From assembly GCA_903882935.1 (NCBI GenBank), contig CAIRZB010000029.1, positions 62,001 through 126,000 of the forward strand: DNA of 64,000 nt, read 5' to 3'. Position 1 is the stretch's first letter; each line of letters begins with the position of its first letter. Below the pieces are notes generated by a model. It saw only the letters and a list, made by a program, of their open reading frames with translations. It had not been told where the DNA came from and did not search any database. Below, piece by piece: positions 25,624 to 35,367 of this stretch. This DNA comes from an uncultured Parafilimonas sp. GTDB lineage: Bacteria; Bacteroidota; Bacteroidia; Chitinophagales; Chitinophagaceae. The translations under genes and the position numbers were made by a program.

Positions 25624-26295
25624 TCAAATTTTTAGCTGTTTGTCAACAGCTGCTATAGCAGTTTGTAACCTTTCGTTGTAATTGCCGCTGATAGTTACCC
25701 ATGGCGTGGTTTGGTTAACCAGTATGTCTTTATATATCCGGTATAGTTCCTGCCGCGGTTTTTCATCGGGGTACTCACGTAAGGGGTCTGCCTGCCAGGG
25801 CAAGTCAATACCGCAAAGCAGGTATAGGTCGTATTTTCGGGTGGCAACCTGCTCCAATATATAATGGTGGCATTTGTTAAACACGTATTCGCTCCAAACT
25901 TTCATCACGTATAAATCGGTGTCGATAAAAATGGGTGTCGGTTGCTCGTTGCTGGTTGCCTGTCTGGAACCGCTGGTTTGTGCCTCCTCCAAATTCGCCG
26001 CTGTACATCCTACTAAACAAGCTGCATTATATTCGCCTACTGCCCTTAGCAAATGGGCTTCTTCCTCATTGAAGATTGAAGATTGACGATTGACAATTGA
26101 CGTTTCCAGTGCAATCTGCCCTTTCGCAATGTTCATTAAATCTTCAAATGTATAGGCAGCTCCATTGTTCGTTAAATATTCCCTGGCATATTCGGGACAC
26201 CACGTGGTATAGTAATGTTGGGCGAGCTGTTCGCATAACGTGCTTTTACCAGTTGATTCCGGGCCAATAACCACTATTTTCTTTATTGCAGGCAT
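25624..26295 (-). CDS. NadR-like ATP/GTP-binding kinase with repeat-derived insert
   Basis: The 223-residue protein resembles the nicotinamide riboside kinase domain of NadR. The P-loop is at the N-terminus (VVIGPESTGKSTLCEQLAQHY), followed by CPEYAREYL and MNIAKGQIALE. The conserved PIFIDTDLYVMKVWSEYVF and LYLLCGIDLPWQADPLREYPD are characteristic of the family. Between these, where homologues usually have only a few residues, about 50 residues are inserted (VNRQSSIFNEEEAHLL...SGSRQATSNEQPTP); two parts of it come from 7-bp repeats (26068-26109 and 25941-25968). The catalytic motifs are intact. No nicotinate transport gene is adjacent. Confidence 0.8.
   Translation of the reverse strand: MPAIKKIVVIGPESTGKSTLCEQLAQHYYTTWCPEYAREYLTNNGAAYTFEDLMNIAKGQIALETSIVNRQSSIFNEEEAHLLRAVGEYNAACLVGCTAANLEEAQTSGSRQATSNEQPTPIFIDTDLYVMKVWSEYVFNKCHHYILEQVATRKYDLYLLCGIDLPWQADPLREYPDEKPRQELYRIYKDILVNQTTPWVTISGNYNERLQTAIAAVDKQLKI
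25941..25968. repeat. 7-bp tandem repeats in the NadR-like gene, distal tract
   Basis: Four heptamers are readable: gttgctc, gttgctg, gttgcct, gtctgga. They are diverged relatives of the main repeat and lie within the coding sequence, encoding part of the RQATSNEQ segment. Confidence 0.55.
26068..26109. repeat. 7-bp tandem repeats in the NadR-like gene, proximal tract
   Basis: Six heptamers are readable on the plus strand: attgaag, attgaag, attgacg, attgaca, attgacg, tttccag. In another register these are gattgac units, identical to one unit of the deacetylase tract (15745-15751). They encode SIVNRQSSIFN in the kinase. Confidence 0.75.
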
Positions 26296-26391
26296 TTTGC
26301 AAATGTGCGGGGCTTTTCGCCAATTTTAGATGGATGAAGTCAACATCTTTGTGGAAAAGGTAAGATTAATTTTATAAAAAGCTGTATCGTT

Positions 26392-27915
26392 TCATTCAGT
26401 AAGTGTAATGGCAAAGTTTAGTTGTGTGTCTTTTCCCTTTAAAGCTTCGTCCAGTTTTTGTGATACAATGAAATCGGGGACCAATCCCCGGGTATTTTTG
26501 GGTTGTTGGTTTATTAAATCAAACTTTACATCCGCAACTGGTATTACAACTTCCAGCCTAGAGTTAGGCAGGGTAACTGAAAGTTGGTAAAAGCACGAGA
26601 GCCCCGAATAGTCACCATTGGGATCTTCGCCCACAATAACAGCCCGTTTTCTATCTTGGTGTAGTGATGCAAAATAGGTTGCCGCTGAGCCTGTTCCGTG
26701 ATTTGTTAAAATGATTATTTTGCCATTGAATGAGTTTTTCGCTTGCTGATAAACTGGTATTTTTAGTTGCTTTAATGCAAATTCATTTCTATTAATACTG
26801 TCATAGTCTTGCATTAATATAGAATCAACATAGTCATTAGCCCCATCATAAACCTGTGTTTCAAATGGTAAGCTTTTAAAGTTTCGCACCTTTGTTTTTG
26901 CAGAGAGGCATCTTTTAAAGGTGCAGCCAAGTGTAAAGGAGCTAAAATAATCCATGAGATCAATATCGCCCCCAGCATTGTTCCTTATGTCTATAACTAG
27001 GTTTTTTATATTCTTTTTGAATGAAAGTAAATTAAAACTGTTTTCAACATAGTGTTTGAACGCTTTACTTCTTTCTTTTGAAAAAGCAAAGGTTTTTACA
27101 GTTAAAACTGCATAGCCCTCAGAATCATTTATTGCCAAATCGTAATCTTCATCCCAGGTATATAAGTTTAGGGGGTTTTGTGGGTTGCTATAATATGCAA
27201 AACCAAATGGCCTTTTTTTAATAATTGCCGTTTCAATATGGTTATTTCTCTTATAGGTTATTTGTGCAGGCGACTCATCGTACTTGTGCGTTGCTGCAAA
27301 TTTTTTGAGGTCATAATTAAGGTAATACTTGTAATAGAAATCCTCCCCTAGCTGGAATGAGTCTATGCAATTTTCGCCACCGTCAACAGTAGTATATTTG
27401 CTCAAATCTGCGTATAATTCAGGTACAGTATGGCCGTTAATGCTTATAAGTTCGCTAAATTTAGCAGGAGTATCTTCGGTATTTAAATAAAAATGCCCCG
27501 CATTGTAAAATACGCCAAAATTGAGGAATAGCATGTTATAGTCATTTTGGAGTGCTGTCTGAATCTGGCTATTGAATTTAATAAAAGTATGGCTGCATTT
27601 TATACGGGAAACTGCCAACCGTGCTAAATTATAAAGAGATATTACGGAGATTCGCGTTTTAATGCTGGCCCGTAGACTATCAAAATATCCATTTAGTTCA
27701 GCTTCGGGTGTGTATTTGTATAATGCTGGGTGAATGGTTTTAAGGGCCGATATCAGTGTGTTAAAATCAGCGGAAGCTTCTTCTGTAGTGAGTGTGTCTT
27801 TTTGGCGGCCATACTCAGTCCTTATGGTCACGCCTTTAGTTAATTTATCTTTGCAAGAAAAAGTAAGCAGTAACACTGTAAAAATTAAGAATAGGGTTGT
27901 ACTGTTGATGCGCAT
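26392..27915 (-). CDS. S41 family peptidase, predicted lipoprotein
   Basis: The 507-residue product has a lipoprotein signal peptide (TTLFLIFTVLLLTFSC). It ends in an S41 (C-terminal processing peptidase-like) domain: SEGYAVLTVKTFAF, LVIDIRNNAGGDIDLMDYFSSF, then the nucleophile region KIIILTNHGTGSAATYFASLHQ with the expected Ser, and VGEDPNGDYSG. The N-terminal part (DFNTLISALKTIHPALYKYTPEAELNGYFDSLRASI) is a helical cap typical of TSP-type S41 enzymes in Bacteroidota. No PDZ domain is evident. The gene is visibly more A/T-rich than its neighbours rho and nadK, which might reflect transfer. Confidence 0.82.
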   Translation of the reverse strand: MRINSTTLFLIFTVLLLTFSCKDKLTKGVTIRTEYGRQKDTLTTEEASADFNTLISALKTIHPALYKYTPEAELNGYFDSLRASIKTRISVISLYNLARLAVSRIKCSHTFIKFNSQIQTALQNDYNMLFLNFGVFYNAGHFYLNTEDTPAKFSELISINGHTVPELYADLSKYTTVDGGENCIDSFQLGEDFYYKYYLNYDLKKFAATHKYDESPAQITYKRNNHIETAIIKKRPFGFAYYSNPQNPLNLYTWDEDYDLAINDSEGYAVLTVKTFAFSKERSKAFKHYVENSFNLLSFKKNIKNLVIDIRNNAGGDIDLMDYFSSFTLGCTFKRCLSAKTKVRNFKSLPFETQVYDGANDYVDSILMQDYDSINRNEFALKQLKIPVYQQAKNSFNGKIIILTNHGTGSAATYFASLHQDRKRAVIVGEDPNGDYSGLSCFYQLSVTLPNSRLEVVIPVADVKFDLINQQPKNTRGLVPDFIVSQKLDEALKGKDTQLNFAITLTE

Positions 27916-27971
27916 TTCTTAAAATACTTTTGCGTATAAAAGTAATAAAACGCGGGTAATTTTAAGGGCAC

Positions 27972-28005
27972 AAAAATGGCCCCAATTTTCAAAGGGGCCA
28001 TTTTT
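27972..28005 (-). terminator. Rho-independent terminator after rho
   Basis: A 12-bp perfect stem (27972-27983 with 27994-28005) encloses a 10-base loop, with T runs on both strands as part of the stem ends. It lies 18 bases after the rho stop codon on the minus strand and upstream of the S41 gene. Confidence 0.85.
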
Positions 28006-28023
28006 AAATATTTACAACAGTGC

Positions 28024-29796
28024 TTAACTATTCATACTTGCCAAAAACTCTTCATTGCTCCTGGTACCGCGCATACGCTTAAGCAATTCGGTCATTGCTT
28101 CTTCGGTATTCATATCGTTGATGTATAAGCGCAATATGTTCATGCGTTTCAGCACATCCCTTTCCAACAATAAGTCTTCACGGCGGGTTGATGAGGCGAC
28201 CAGGTCAATAGCCGGGTAAACGCGTTTATTGGCCAAGCGGCGGTCAAGCACCAATTCCATGTTACCGGTACCTTTAAACTCTTCAAATATCACCTCGTCC
28301 ATTTTGCTGCCGGTTTCAATCAACGCGGTGGCCAAAATAGTAAGTGAGCCGCCGTGTTCAATTTTACGGGCCGCACCAAAAAACTGCTTGGGTTTTTGCA
28401 TGGCATTGGCTTCAACACCACCGCTCAATACTTTACCGCTTGCAGGTGCCACGGTATTGTGGGCGCGGGCCAAACGGGTAATGGAGTCCAGCAATATAAC
28501 CACATCGTGGCCGCATTCCACCAAGCGTTTTGCTTTTTGCAGGGCGATGCTGCTAACTTTAACGTGCTTTTCGGCTGGCTCGTCAAAGGTAGAAGCTATT
28601 ACTTCTGCCCTTACGCTACGCTCCATATCGGTAACCTCTTCCGGGCGTTCGTCAATCAGTACCACCATCAGGTAGCATTCGGGGTGGTTGGCCGCAATGG
28701 CATTGGCCACCTCTTTCAACAACATTGTTTTACCAACTTTTGGCTGGGCCACAATAAGGCCACGTTGGCCTTTGCCGATGGGTGTAAAAAGGTCTATAAT
28801 TCTTGTGCTGAAGTTGGTTGGGGAGGTGAACAGGTTCATCTTCTCAAACGGAAACAGCGGCGTAAGGTAATCAAACGGTACGCGGTCTCTTACTTCATCG
28901 GGGTTTTTGTTGTTAATGGTTTCCACCTTTAACAAGGCAAAATATTTTTCACCTTCCTTTGGTGGGCGCACGGCGCCACAAACAGTATCACCGGTTTTGA
29001 GGCCGAACAGTTTTATTTGGGAAGGTGACACATATACATCATCTGGGGATGACAAATAATGGTAGTCGGATGAGCGAAGGAAACCATAGCCGTCAGGCAT
29101 CATTTCCAACACGCCTTCGGATAATATAATGCCGTCAAACTCAATGTTAAACGCTGGTTCCTTACGGTACAAGTGGCGCGGCTGCGATGATTCTGAGGAA
29201 GAACCCCTGTCATCATCATCATCGTCATCCATATCGTCGTCATCGTCTAAGTTAAGCGGTGCGTCATTGGCCAATAGGCTTAACAGTGCGCTAGGTATTT
29301 GCGGTATATCGTAATCTTCGTCAAGTTTTAAGTCATCTTCAGGCGCTTGTTGCGTTTGGCCTGCTTGTTGCTCGGCTTGGTGTTCGGGCTGGTAATCGTT
29401 TTGTTGTTCGGGCTGTTGTTCAACAACCTTTTCTTTTGTTTTACGGCCGCGCTTTTTTGCCACCGGCTCTGGCTCTGGCAGCGGTGCGGCCTCTTTTTGC
29501 ACAACCACTGGCTCAGGCTTTGGTGCAGGGGCGGGTGGCGGCGGTGGGGGGGCAACTTCAGCAATTACCTCGGGTTCTTCAGTAGTGTTAGCAACGGTAG
29601 CTTTTATAATGCGCTTACGTTTGGGTCTTTCCATTCCGTTTTGTTTTACTTCGCTGGCAGTAACTGCCTGTTTGTCAAGAATCTTGTAAACAAGTTCCTG
29701 TTTATCTAGTTTTTTTGAATTGGTAATTTTAAGCTGCTCAGCAATATCCAGCAACTCAGGCACCAGCATGTCGTTCAATTGTAAAATGTCGTACAT
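28024..29796 (-). CDS. rho: Transcription termination factor Rho
   Basis: Rho is a hexameric RNA helicase that ends transcription. The 590-residue protein has a Rho_N domain ([34 protein letters not shown]), then about 150 residues of disordered, Pro/Gln/Glu-rich and strongly acidic insert ([33 protein letters not shown], a run of Asp in [12 protein letters not shown]), then the RNA-binding OB domain with [21 protein letters not shown]. The RecA-like motor includes [22 protein letters not shown] (Walker A) and [16 protein letters not shown]. Such inserts are common in Bacteroidota Rho. It is followed by a terminator and divergent from a GT9 gene. Confidence 0.97.
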   Translation of the reverse strand: MYDILQLNDMLVPELLDIAEQLKITNSKKLDKQELVYKILDKQAVTASEVKQNGMERPKRKRIIKATVANTTEEPEVIAEVAPPPPPPAPAPKPEPVVVQKEAAPLPEPEPVAKKRGRKTKEKVVEQQPEQQNDYQPEHQAEQQAGQTQQAPEDDLKLDEDYDIPQIPSALLSLLANDAPLNLDDDDDMDDDDDDDRGSSSESSQPRHLYRKEPAFNIEFDGIILSEGVLEMMPDGYGFLRSSDYHYLSSPDDVYVSPSQIKLFGLKTGDTVCGAVRPPKEGEKYFALLKVETINNKNPDEVRDRVPFDYLTPLFPFEKMNLFTSPTNFSTRIIDLFTPIGKGQRGLIVAQPKVGKTMLLKEVANAIAANHPECYLMVVLIDERPEEVTDMERSVRAEVIASTFDEPAEKHVKVSSIALQKAKRLVECGHDVVILLDSITRLARAHNTVAPASGKVLSGGVEANAMQKPKQFFGAARKIEHGGSLTILATALIETGSKMDEVIFEEFKGTGNMELVLDRRLANKRVYPAIDLVASSTRREDLLLERDVLKRMNILRLYINDMNTEEAMTELLKRMRGTRSNEEFLASMNS

Positions 29797-30021
29797 AAAA
29801 GTCTAAAAGGAAAATAAAAAGTTTTTAATAGTCAAATCCGGTCTTAAATTGATCGAAGAAAAAAAAGTGAATACGAGAAAACAGGTGAGCTGAGAGGATT
29901 GATACAGACTATTCAGCTTGTTTCCGGTGCAATGTTACGGCAAATAATTTAAATACAAAATAATATTTGGCTATCTAACAGCGCATTTTAACAACCCGGC
30001 ACATAGGTAATTATGCAAACA

Positions 30022-30052
30022 TTGTACCATAAATAGGGCTTTGTTATATTTG
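30022..30052 (+). promoter_or_regulatory. Bacteroidota-type promoter for the GT9 gene
   Basis: TTG at 30022-30024 and TATATTTG at 30045-30052 (exact TAnnTTTG) are separated by 20 bases. Transcription would start near 30059, about 64 bases before the ATG at 30123. The rest of the 326-base gap to rho contains nothing else recognised. Confidence 0.6.
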
Positions 30053-30122
30053 CGCCCATGTAATGGTTGCAGGCTATCAATTGGTGGCAGCAGTTAACCT
30101 ATAACAGTGTTTAAACGCCTGT

Positions 30123-31118
30123 ATGCAAAAGATATTGATTATTCAAACAGCTTTTATTGGCGATGTGGTGCTTGCAACGGGCTTGGTAGAAAAAATGCAT
30201 CTTTTTTTTCCCGGTGCGGAGATTGATTTTTTATTACGGCAGGGCAACGAAGCATTGTTGGCGGGCCACCCTTTTTTGCATGAAACCCTTGTGTGGCAAA
30301 AGAAAAAACAAAAATACAAGCATCTTTATATATTGCTGAAAAAGATACGGACCCGTAAATACGATGCCGTTTTTAACTTACAACGTTTTGCTGCCACTGG
30401 GTTGCTGACAGCATTTTCTGGCGCAAGGCAAACCGTTGGTTTTGATAAAAACCCGTTTAGTTTTTTGTTTACCAAAACAATACCACACCGGTTTGCCCAA
30501 CGTGGTGAAACTATACACGAAATTGAACGCAATAACGACTTAGTAGCTTTTTTAACCGATGATACTGCTGCCAAACCACGGTTGTACCCATCCAGTAGTG
30601 ATTATGCTACTGTGCAACAATATACCCAGCAGCCATATATATGTATTGCCCCGGCATCGGTTTGGTTTACCAAGCAGTTTCCGGCAGAAAAATGGGTGGC
30701 GTTAATAAACGCGCTACCAACAAATTTTAACGTTTACCTAATTGGCGGGCCTGCTGACAAGGGGCTTTGCGTAACCATTAAGCTGGGTGTAAGTAATAGC
30801 CGGGTAACTGATTTGTGTGGCACCTTAACTTTTTTACAGTCTGCGGCGTTGCAACAGGGTGCTGTTATGAATTATGTAAACGATTCGGCACCCATGCATT
30901 TTGCATCGGCGGTAAATGCACCTGTTACAGCCATATACTGCTCAACTGTACCAGGGTTCGGCTATGGCCCTTTAAGTAGCAACAGCACTATTGTGCAAAC
31001 CGCTGAGCAGTTAAACTGCCGCCCCTGCGGCCTACATGGGCACAAAGCTTGCCCATTGGGGCATTTTACCTGTGCTTATTCCATTACCAACCAGCAATTG
31101 TTGCAACCGTTGCAGTAA
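30123..31118 (+). CDS. Glycosyltransferase family 9 (heptosyltransferase-like)
   Basis: The 331-residue enzyme resembles ADP-heptose:LPS heptosyltransferases (GT9), which add sugars to the lipopolysaccharide core. The first Rossmann half starts MQKILIIQTAFIGDVVLATGLVEKMHLFFPGAEIDFL with the family GD motif, then HPFLHETLVW and YDAVFNLQRFAATGLLTAFSGARQTVGF. The second half includes YICIAPASVWFTKQFPAEKWVALINAL and the nucleotide-binding VNDSAPMHFASAVNAPVTAIYCST. The C-terminus (LNCRPCGLHGHKACPLGHFTC) has the Cys cluster common in this family. The acceptor is not known. It is preceded by a clear promoter and followed 250 bases later by a tRNA gene. Confidence 0.88.
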   Translation: MQKILIIQTAFIGDVVLATGLVEKMHLFFPGAEIDFLLRQGNEALLAGHPFLHETLVWQKKKQKYKHLYILLKKIRTRKYDAVFNLQRFAATGLLTAFSGARQTVGFDKNPFSFLFTKTIPHRFAQRGETIHEIERNNDLVAFLTDDTAAKPRLYPSSSDYATVQQYTQQPYICIAPASVWFTKQFPAEKWVALINALPTNFNVYLIGGPADKGLCVTIKLGVSNSRVTDLCGTLTFLQSAALQQGAVMNYVNDSAPMHFASAVNAPVTAIYCSTVPGFGYGPLSSNSTIVQTAEQLNCRPCGLHGHKACPLGHFTCAYSITNQQLLQPLQ

Positions 31119-31321
31119 ACAAGATATAACCAACAGTTGTGGCTGGCAGAAACAATTGCCGAAAGGCCGCGCTTGCACATAGCCATGAATGTGTCGTAAT
31201 GTTGCTGGCCCTGTGCAAAGTACTGGCATATTGTTTACCAAAGGCCCGCCAGATTGACTTTGATTTTAGTGTTTATAGCTGTTTTTGCCAATAAGTTGGA
31301 GTTTCTAAGAATAAAGCAACG

Positions 31322-31348
31322 TTGAAATGCCAAAAACCATTATTTTTG
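31322..31348 (+). promoter_or_regulatory. Promoter for tRNA-Arg
   Basis: TTG (31322-31324) and TATTTTTG (31341-31348, matching TAnnTTTG) have a 16-base spacer. The predicted start lies a few bases before the tRNA 5' end at 31366. Confidence 0.55.
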
Positions 31349-31365
31349 CGCTCCTTTTTAGCAAT

Positions 31366-31437
31366 GGTCCTGTAGTTCAATGGATAGAATAGAAGTTTCC
31401 TAAACTTTAGATACAGGTTCGATTCCTGTCAGGACCA
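31366..31437 (+). tRNA. tRNA-Arg (anticodon CCT)
   Basis: A 72-base cloverleaf can be folded: acceptor stem GGTCCTG with CAGGACC, D arm GTTC/GAAT, anticodon arm GAAGT/ACTTT with loop TTCCTAA (anticodon CCT, reading AGG), and T arm ACAGG-TTCGATT-CCTGT, with discriminator A at 31437. CCA is not encoded (the next bases are CAA). A terminator follows at 31456. Confidence 0.95.
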
Positions 31438-31455
31438 CAAAAAAGTCTCTTTAGC

Positions 31456-31486
31456 CTTGTAAATCAATAGATTGCAAGGTTTTTTA
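31456..31486 (+). terminator. Terminator after tRNA-Arg
   Basis: An 8-bp stem (31456-31463 with 31473-31480, one G-T pair) is followed by six T residues. It ends 49 bases after the tRNA. The remaining 225 bases to the next gene hold nothing recognised. Confidence 0.75.
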
Positions 31487-31711
31487 TTTTAAGGCAATAC
31501 AGGAGTGATAATACGCTGTTTTGTTATTTTCGTTTCTGGGTTCGCAGCAGATTTTTTTTGAATTTTGTTTACCAAGTTATTGGTACATAACACAAGGCAT
31601 TGATAAAATTTCGCCCAAAGCCCAATATTAGTTTTCATAAATTTGGCATAAGGGCAAACGTTGATTGTTAGGCACAAACGGTATTTAATGTTAGATGCCT
31701 TGCTGAAATGT

Positions 31712-33901
31712 TTATTCTTTCTTATTTTTTTTCACGAGTTTTACCATTGCACAACCGCGTTTAAGGGGAACCTTTAGTTCGAGAACCCCATCATGGTATC
31801 TTGTTGTTAATGGAACGTCTTCTTGAGCTCCCGGTTGAATAACTGTTGCCTCAAGTTTATTCAAATTCGGAATATTTCGCACAAGAACAATGGCAAATTC
31901 TGTTGTGCCTGCATTAATTACCGGTAAAACATAGCCAGATGGCACTTCAAACAAATTCACTTTAACATCCTTAGTTTTTGTTTCAACACAATGCGCTGCT
32001 AGTACCCATTTTTTACCATGCATTGCATCAAGTAAACGTCCATAAGCCAAATATTCGTTGTCAGTCTCTTCTCGTGGATTGATTGCGTGGTTATTGTAGG
32101 GATAGGGGGCTGTAGGAAATACCCCCATGTATAAATGCCGTTGGAAAAATTGGTCTGGATTGGGTAGTAACTCGAATTTTGGTGCTTGCTGCCAAGTACC
32201 CCACCACATATACGTCCAAGTAATTGCGGGCTTTCTCAAACTTATAAAAGCCATACTATTCAGCCCTGGCCCACTTTCCCCATGTTCAGAATAAAACCCA
32301 TCTATATCCTTCATTAAATCCAATCGCATAGCCATTGGATTTACGAAGATTACCTTTTTTGCTTGGTGCATTAACGGACCAAGTTTTGTAAGTAATGATT
32401 TCCACGATTCAAACAACGAGCGGGCAGGTTTGCCGTTTACAAGTGTTACACCATCATCCGCTTTCAAATTAAAGTACCTAAGCCAATCCATTCGGTCGAT
32501 ACAAATACCAGAATTATAGGGCAACATCTTAATATTCCTTTTTGCTTGTTCCAAAATAAATTGCTGATACGCAGCATCGCCACAATCCATCACATGCGCG
32601 CCATAAAAAGTTGGGTTATCCGCAATTAACACCCCATTGGGTATCTTGTATTTTACAAAGGATACAGGATCTTTCCAGAGCTCTGGATCGTTTTGGTTTC
32701 GTTTTGGCGGCTTACTCATATTTCGGCCAAGCTCTGTTACATTAAAATAGCTAAGCTCATAAAATCCATTTTTCCGCAGCCATTTGGTATGTTCATTCAT
32801 TTTTCGGAATGATTGAATACTGTCTTTACCGGGTGGGAAAGGCTCATCACAAGCTCGTTTCCAAGTATCTGTATCATTTGTTAAAGGAGGAAGAAACATG
32901 CCCATCCATGGGAAATCATCCGACAACTTCCAATTTACACGAAATGCCATTTTTTTAAGACGTGCAACATCAACTATATCTTCATACCCTGAATATGCCC
33001 CGCAACCACCTATTTCATCTGCTGTTGGATTAGCAGGATTAAAAAAATTGGCATAACGACTTGCCATCCAACGCAACCCGCCCCGCCAATCAGCTTCATG
33101 GGGCACAATATCCATGGAAAAGTGTATGGTTTTTCCATTGCCAATTCTGTTTTTTTCACGATCAAATTGAAGGTCACCAGCCTCCGTTACTGAAAGTTGC
33201 ATATTGAGAATATGATCTTCTGGTGAAAGAATGATGCTAACAGCTTTATCAGTAGCTGGCACAATCATTGAAAACATAGGAACGGAAACAAAATCCCCAT
33301 TTTCTGGCGTATGCAATTCCCTATAGTCAGTCGTTTTCTTTTCATTGCCATAAGTCCAATGCTGGTTTGAAAAAGGGAGGTATACAAAAGGATCGTTCCA
33401 TTCTTTTTTATCGCTATGATTTGGATCGCTCCATGCTGTCCAAATACGCTTTTCTTCTGGTTTAGCACATTTGAGTTGAGTGGTAATGGGTGTTGTCCAG
33501 CAACTGTCTTTGCTTGTGATTGAGATTTCCCAATGAATACTTCCTTTTTGCGGTGTGAAAATATCTGAAACCACACATGTATGGCCAATAGAGTCTTTCA
33601 TTGTTCTCGTAAAAACAACCGAATCATCCTTTTTTAAAGAGTTCACCGAACCTTCGCCAAGTAAATGAAATCCTTTAAGCCCGGTACCGCCTGATGATAT
33701 CCAGTTTGCTTGGGATTTGCCAATAAATAAACCAACTATGTTACCCCTGCTACCCAGTTGTAAACTGATGGTGCCAGACTTTACTTGATAAATACCTTTG
33801 GTGGTATTTTTTTGTGCAGAAGAGTGTAGGCAAATAAAAATTAAAACTATCAGAATTGTATTTGAAAAAATATTGCTTTGCTTAACATTTGTAGAAGCCA
33901 T
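31712..33901 (-). CDS. Putative secreted glycoside hydrolase-like protein
   Basis: The 729-residue product has an N-terminal signal peptide (NTILIVLIFICLHSSAQ). The first 270 residues look like a beta-sandwich (KSGTISLQLGSRGNIVGLFIG and later CVVSDIFTPQKGSIHWEISI), as in the N-terminal domains of GH31/GH36/GH97-type enzymes. The middle has a TIM-barrel pattern: YELSYFNVTELG, HVMDCGDAAYQQFILEQAKRN, then YNSGICIDRMDWLRYF with an Asp that could be the nucleophile, KKVIFVNPMAM, and DIDGFYSEHGESG. The C-terminus is again beta-rich. No exact family could be named. It precedes xylanase and amylase genes, which supports a role in carbohydrate degradation. The gene is more A/T-rich than those around it. 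Confidence 0.6.
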   Translation of the reverse strand: MASTNVKQSNIFSNTILIVLIFICLHSSAQKNTTKGIYQVKSGTISLQLGSRGNIVGLFIGKSQANWISSGGTGLKGFHLLGEGSVNSLKKDDSVVFTRTMKDSIGHTCVVSDIFTPQKGSIHWEISITSKDSCWTTPITTQLKCAKPEEKRIWTAWSDPNHSDKKEWNDPFVYLPFSNQHWTYGNEKKTTDYRELHTPENGDFVSVPMFSMIVPATDKAVSIILSPEDHILNMQLSVTEAGDLQFDREKNRIGNGKTIHFSMDIVPHEADWRGGLRWMASRYANFFNPANPTADEIGGCGAYSGYEDIVDVARLKKMAFRVNWKLSDDFPWMGMFLPPLTNDTDTWKRACDEPFPPGKDSIQSFRKMNEHTKWLRKNGFYELSYFNVTELGRNMSKPPKRNQNDPELWKDPVSFVKYKIPNGVLIADNPTFYGAHVMDCGDAAYQQFILEQAKRNIKMLPYNSGICIDRMDWLRYFNLKADDGVTLVNGKPARSLFESWKSLLTKLGPLMHQAKKVIFVNPMAMRLDLMKDIDGFYSEHGESGPGLNSMAFISLRKPAITWTYMWWGTWQQAPKFELLPNPDQFFQRHLYMGVFPTAPYPYNNHAINPREETDNEYLAYGRLLDAMHGKKWVLAAHCVETKTKDVKVNLFEVPSGYVLPVINAGTTEFAIVLVRNIPNLNKLEATVIQPGAQEDVPLTTRYHDGVLELKVPLKRGCAMVKLVKKNKKE

Positions 33902-34123
33902 ATTTTACTAATTATAATGTTATTTTATTGAACCTGTTGTGCCGCTGTTATTATGATATGCCCTAAAAATTGCCATTTTACCGCCCAATTCCCAAATGCT
34001 ACGGTCAATGTTTAACAGTGCTAAAAAAATTGTGGCATCGTCAACAGCGTGTATTGCACATTTAGGTTACTATGTTTGAACATTGGGCCTTACAGTAGAA
34101 TGTTAGGAGTTTTTTTTGGCTAA

Positions 34124-35230
34124 TTATTCAGTTAACCCTTTCAATAAACCAAAATAGCCAGGCTTTTTATTATAGTTGGCATCAAATGGCAGGGGCCAGT
34201 CTTGCCGGTGAAAGTAAGATATAATCCAGCTATCTGCATCGCTAAACTCCCAGGTGGTTATGCCAAAGCGCTGGGCTGGCGGTACATTTGCGCGATAACT
34301 TTTAGCTATAAATTCAAAAAGAGCTGCCTGCTGTATTTGTAACGTAGGAGTGAAAGCTGCATTGGTTTGGTTATTGGGGTTTACGGAAATATCAAGCTCC
34401 GAAATGTGTACGAGCAAGCCGGTAGAAGCTAACCTTCTCAACGCCTCGCTTATGGCTGCAGTGTCGGCGTTAACATCAATATGCATTTGCATGCCAACCC
34501 CTGAAATAGGAATACCGCGTTTAATTAGGCTGTTTAGCATAGCAATCATCGAATCAAGCTTTGCACCCAGCCATTCCTGGCCATAATCGTTGTAAAATAA
34601 CAGGGCTGTTTGGTCAGCTTGGTGGGCATATATAAAAGCCCTGGCAACATAGTCTGCACCAAGGTGTCGCCGCCATATGCTGCCTGAGCCATCGTTAGGC
34701 GTGGCATCAGCATTTCGCATGGCACCGTTATCATCCCGCAGGGCCTCGTTTACCACATCCCAGCTGGCCACCTGGCCTTTGTAGTGGGTGGCCTCATTTT
34801 TTATATGGGTTGCAAATAGGTTTTCCCAGGCACTGCTGTCACCGTTAAAGGCAAGCACCCAATTTGGTATGGCCTGGTGCCATATAAGGTTATGGCCATG
34901 CATACGTAAATGGTGCTGGGTGGCATAATTTACAATGTCGTCTCCAGGGGTGTAGTTGTAAGTACCCTCCTGTGGTTCTGTAATATCAAATTTCATCTCA
35001 TAGTCGGCGGTCATGCTGTTGTACTCGTTCAACAATGTGCCTTGGTAATAGTAGTTGCTCTTTAGTGCGCTTGCTATAACCGCTGACCCCATTGGGAATG
35101 CCGCTGTGCCCTTTAGCGTTGTCGATGCCGGAGGGGTAACTTGTGTTGTGGCCGTTTTTTTGCACCCCATGGCAGTAGAGTAAACAATAAACAACACAAC
35201 GAGGCCGGTAAATGAATAAGTTAGCCGCAT
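34124..35230 (-). CDS. Endo-1,4-beta-xylanase, GH10, predicted lipoprotein
   Basis: The 368-residue enzyme hydrolyses internal xylan linkages. The start at ATG 35230 (MRLTYSFTGLVVLFIVYSTAMGC) gives a lipoprotein signal, so it is probably anchored to the outer membrane; the frame extends 19 codons further without a better start. GH10 motifs are intact: LRMHGHNLIWHQAIPNW, the acid/base Glu in ASWDVVNEALRDDNG, FYNDYGQEW, and the nucleophile Glu in LLVHISELDISVN. The final FGITTWEFSDADSWI is also a GH10 signature. It lies between a putative glycoside hydrolase and a GH13 gene, all on the minus strand. Confidence 0.94.
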   Translation of the reverse strand: MRLTYSFTGLVVLFIVYSTAMGCKKTATTQVTPPASTTLKGTAAFPMGSAVIASALKSNYYYQGTLLNEYNSMTADYEMKFDITEPQEGTYNYTPGDDIVNYATQHHLRMHGHNLIWHQAIPNWVLAFNGDSSAWENLFATHIKNEATHYKGQVASWDVVNEALRDDNGAMRNADATPNDGSGSIWRRHLGADYVARAFIYAHQADQTALLFYNDYGQEWLGAKLDSMIAMLNSLIKRGIPISGVGMQMHIDVNADTAAISEALRRLASTGLLVHISELDISVNPNNQTNAAFTPTLQIQQAALFEFIAKSYRANVPPAQRFGITTWEFSDADSWIISYFHRQDWPLPFDANYNKKPGYFGLLKGLTE

Positions 35231-35367
35231 AATTATTTTGGCTTGTTTGTAGCAAAATACAGTTTGGTATAGCAAAAATAACCGCAAGAGATATAAGGCC
35301 GACCCTAATGTTAAAAATGATGATACCTTATATTTTTGATACTTGTGCCACCGCCAGCCAACTCTAT

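Noticed and set aside
25348-25627. Two overlapping minus-strand ORFs encoding SRFTFLVSRFPFHVSRF-like peptides
   Set aside because: They are translations of the 7-bp repeat array, which is open in this orientation because of its unit sequence. There is no independent sign of a gene.
28354-28932. 192-residue ORF antisense to rho
   Set aside because: Antisense frame of a conserved gene, without initiation signals or recognisable domains.
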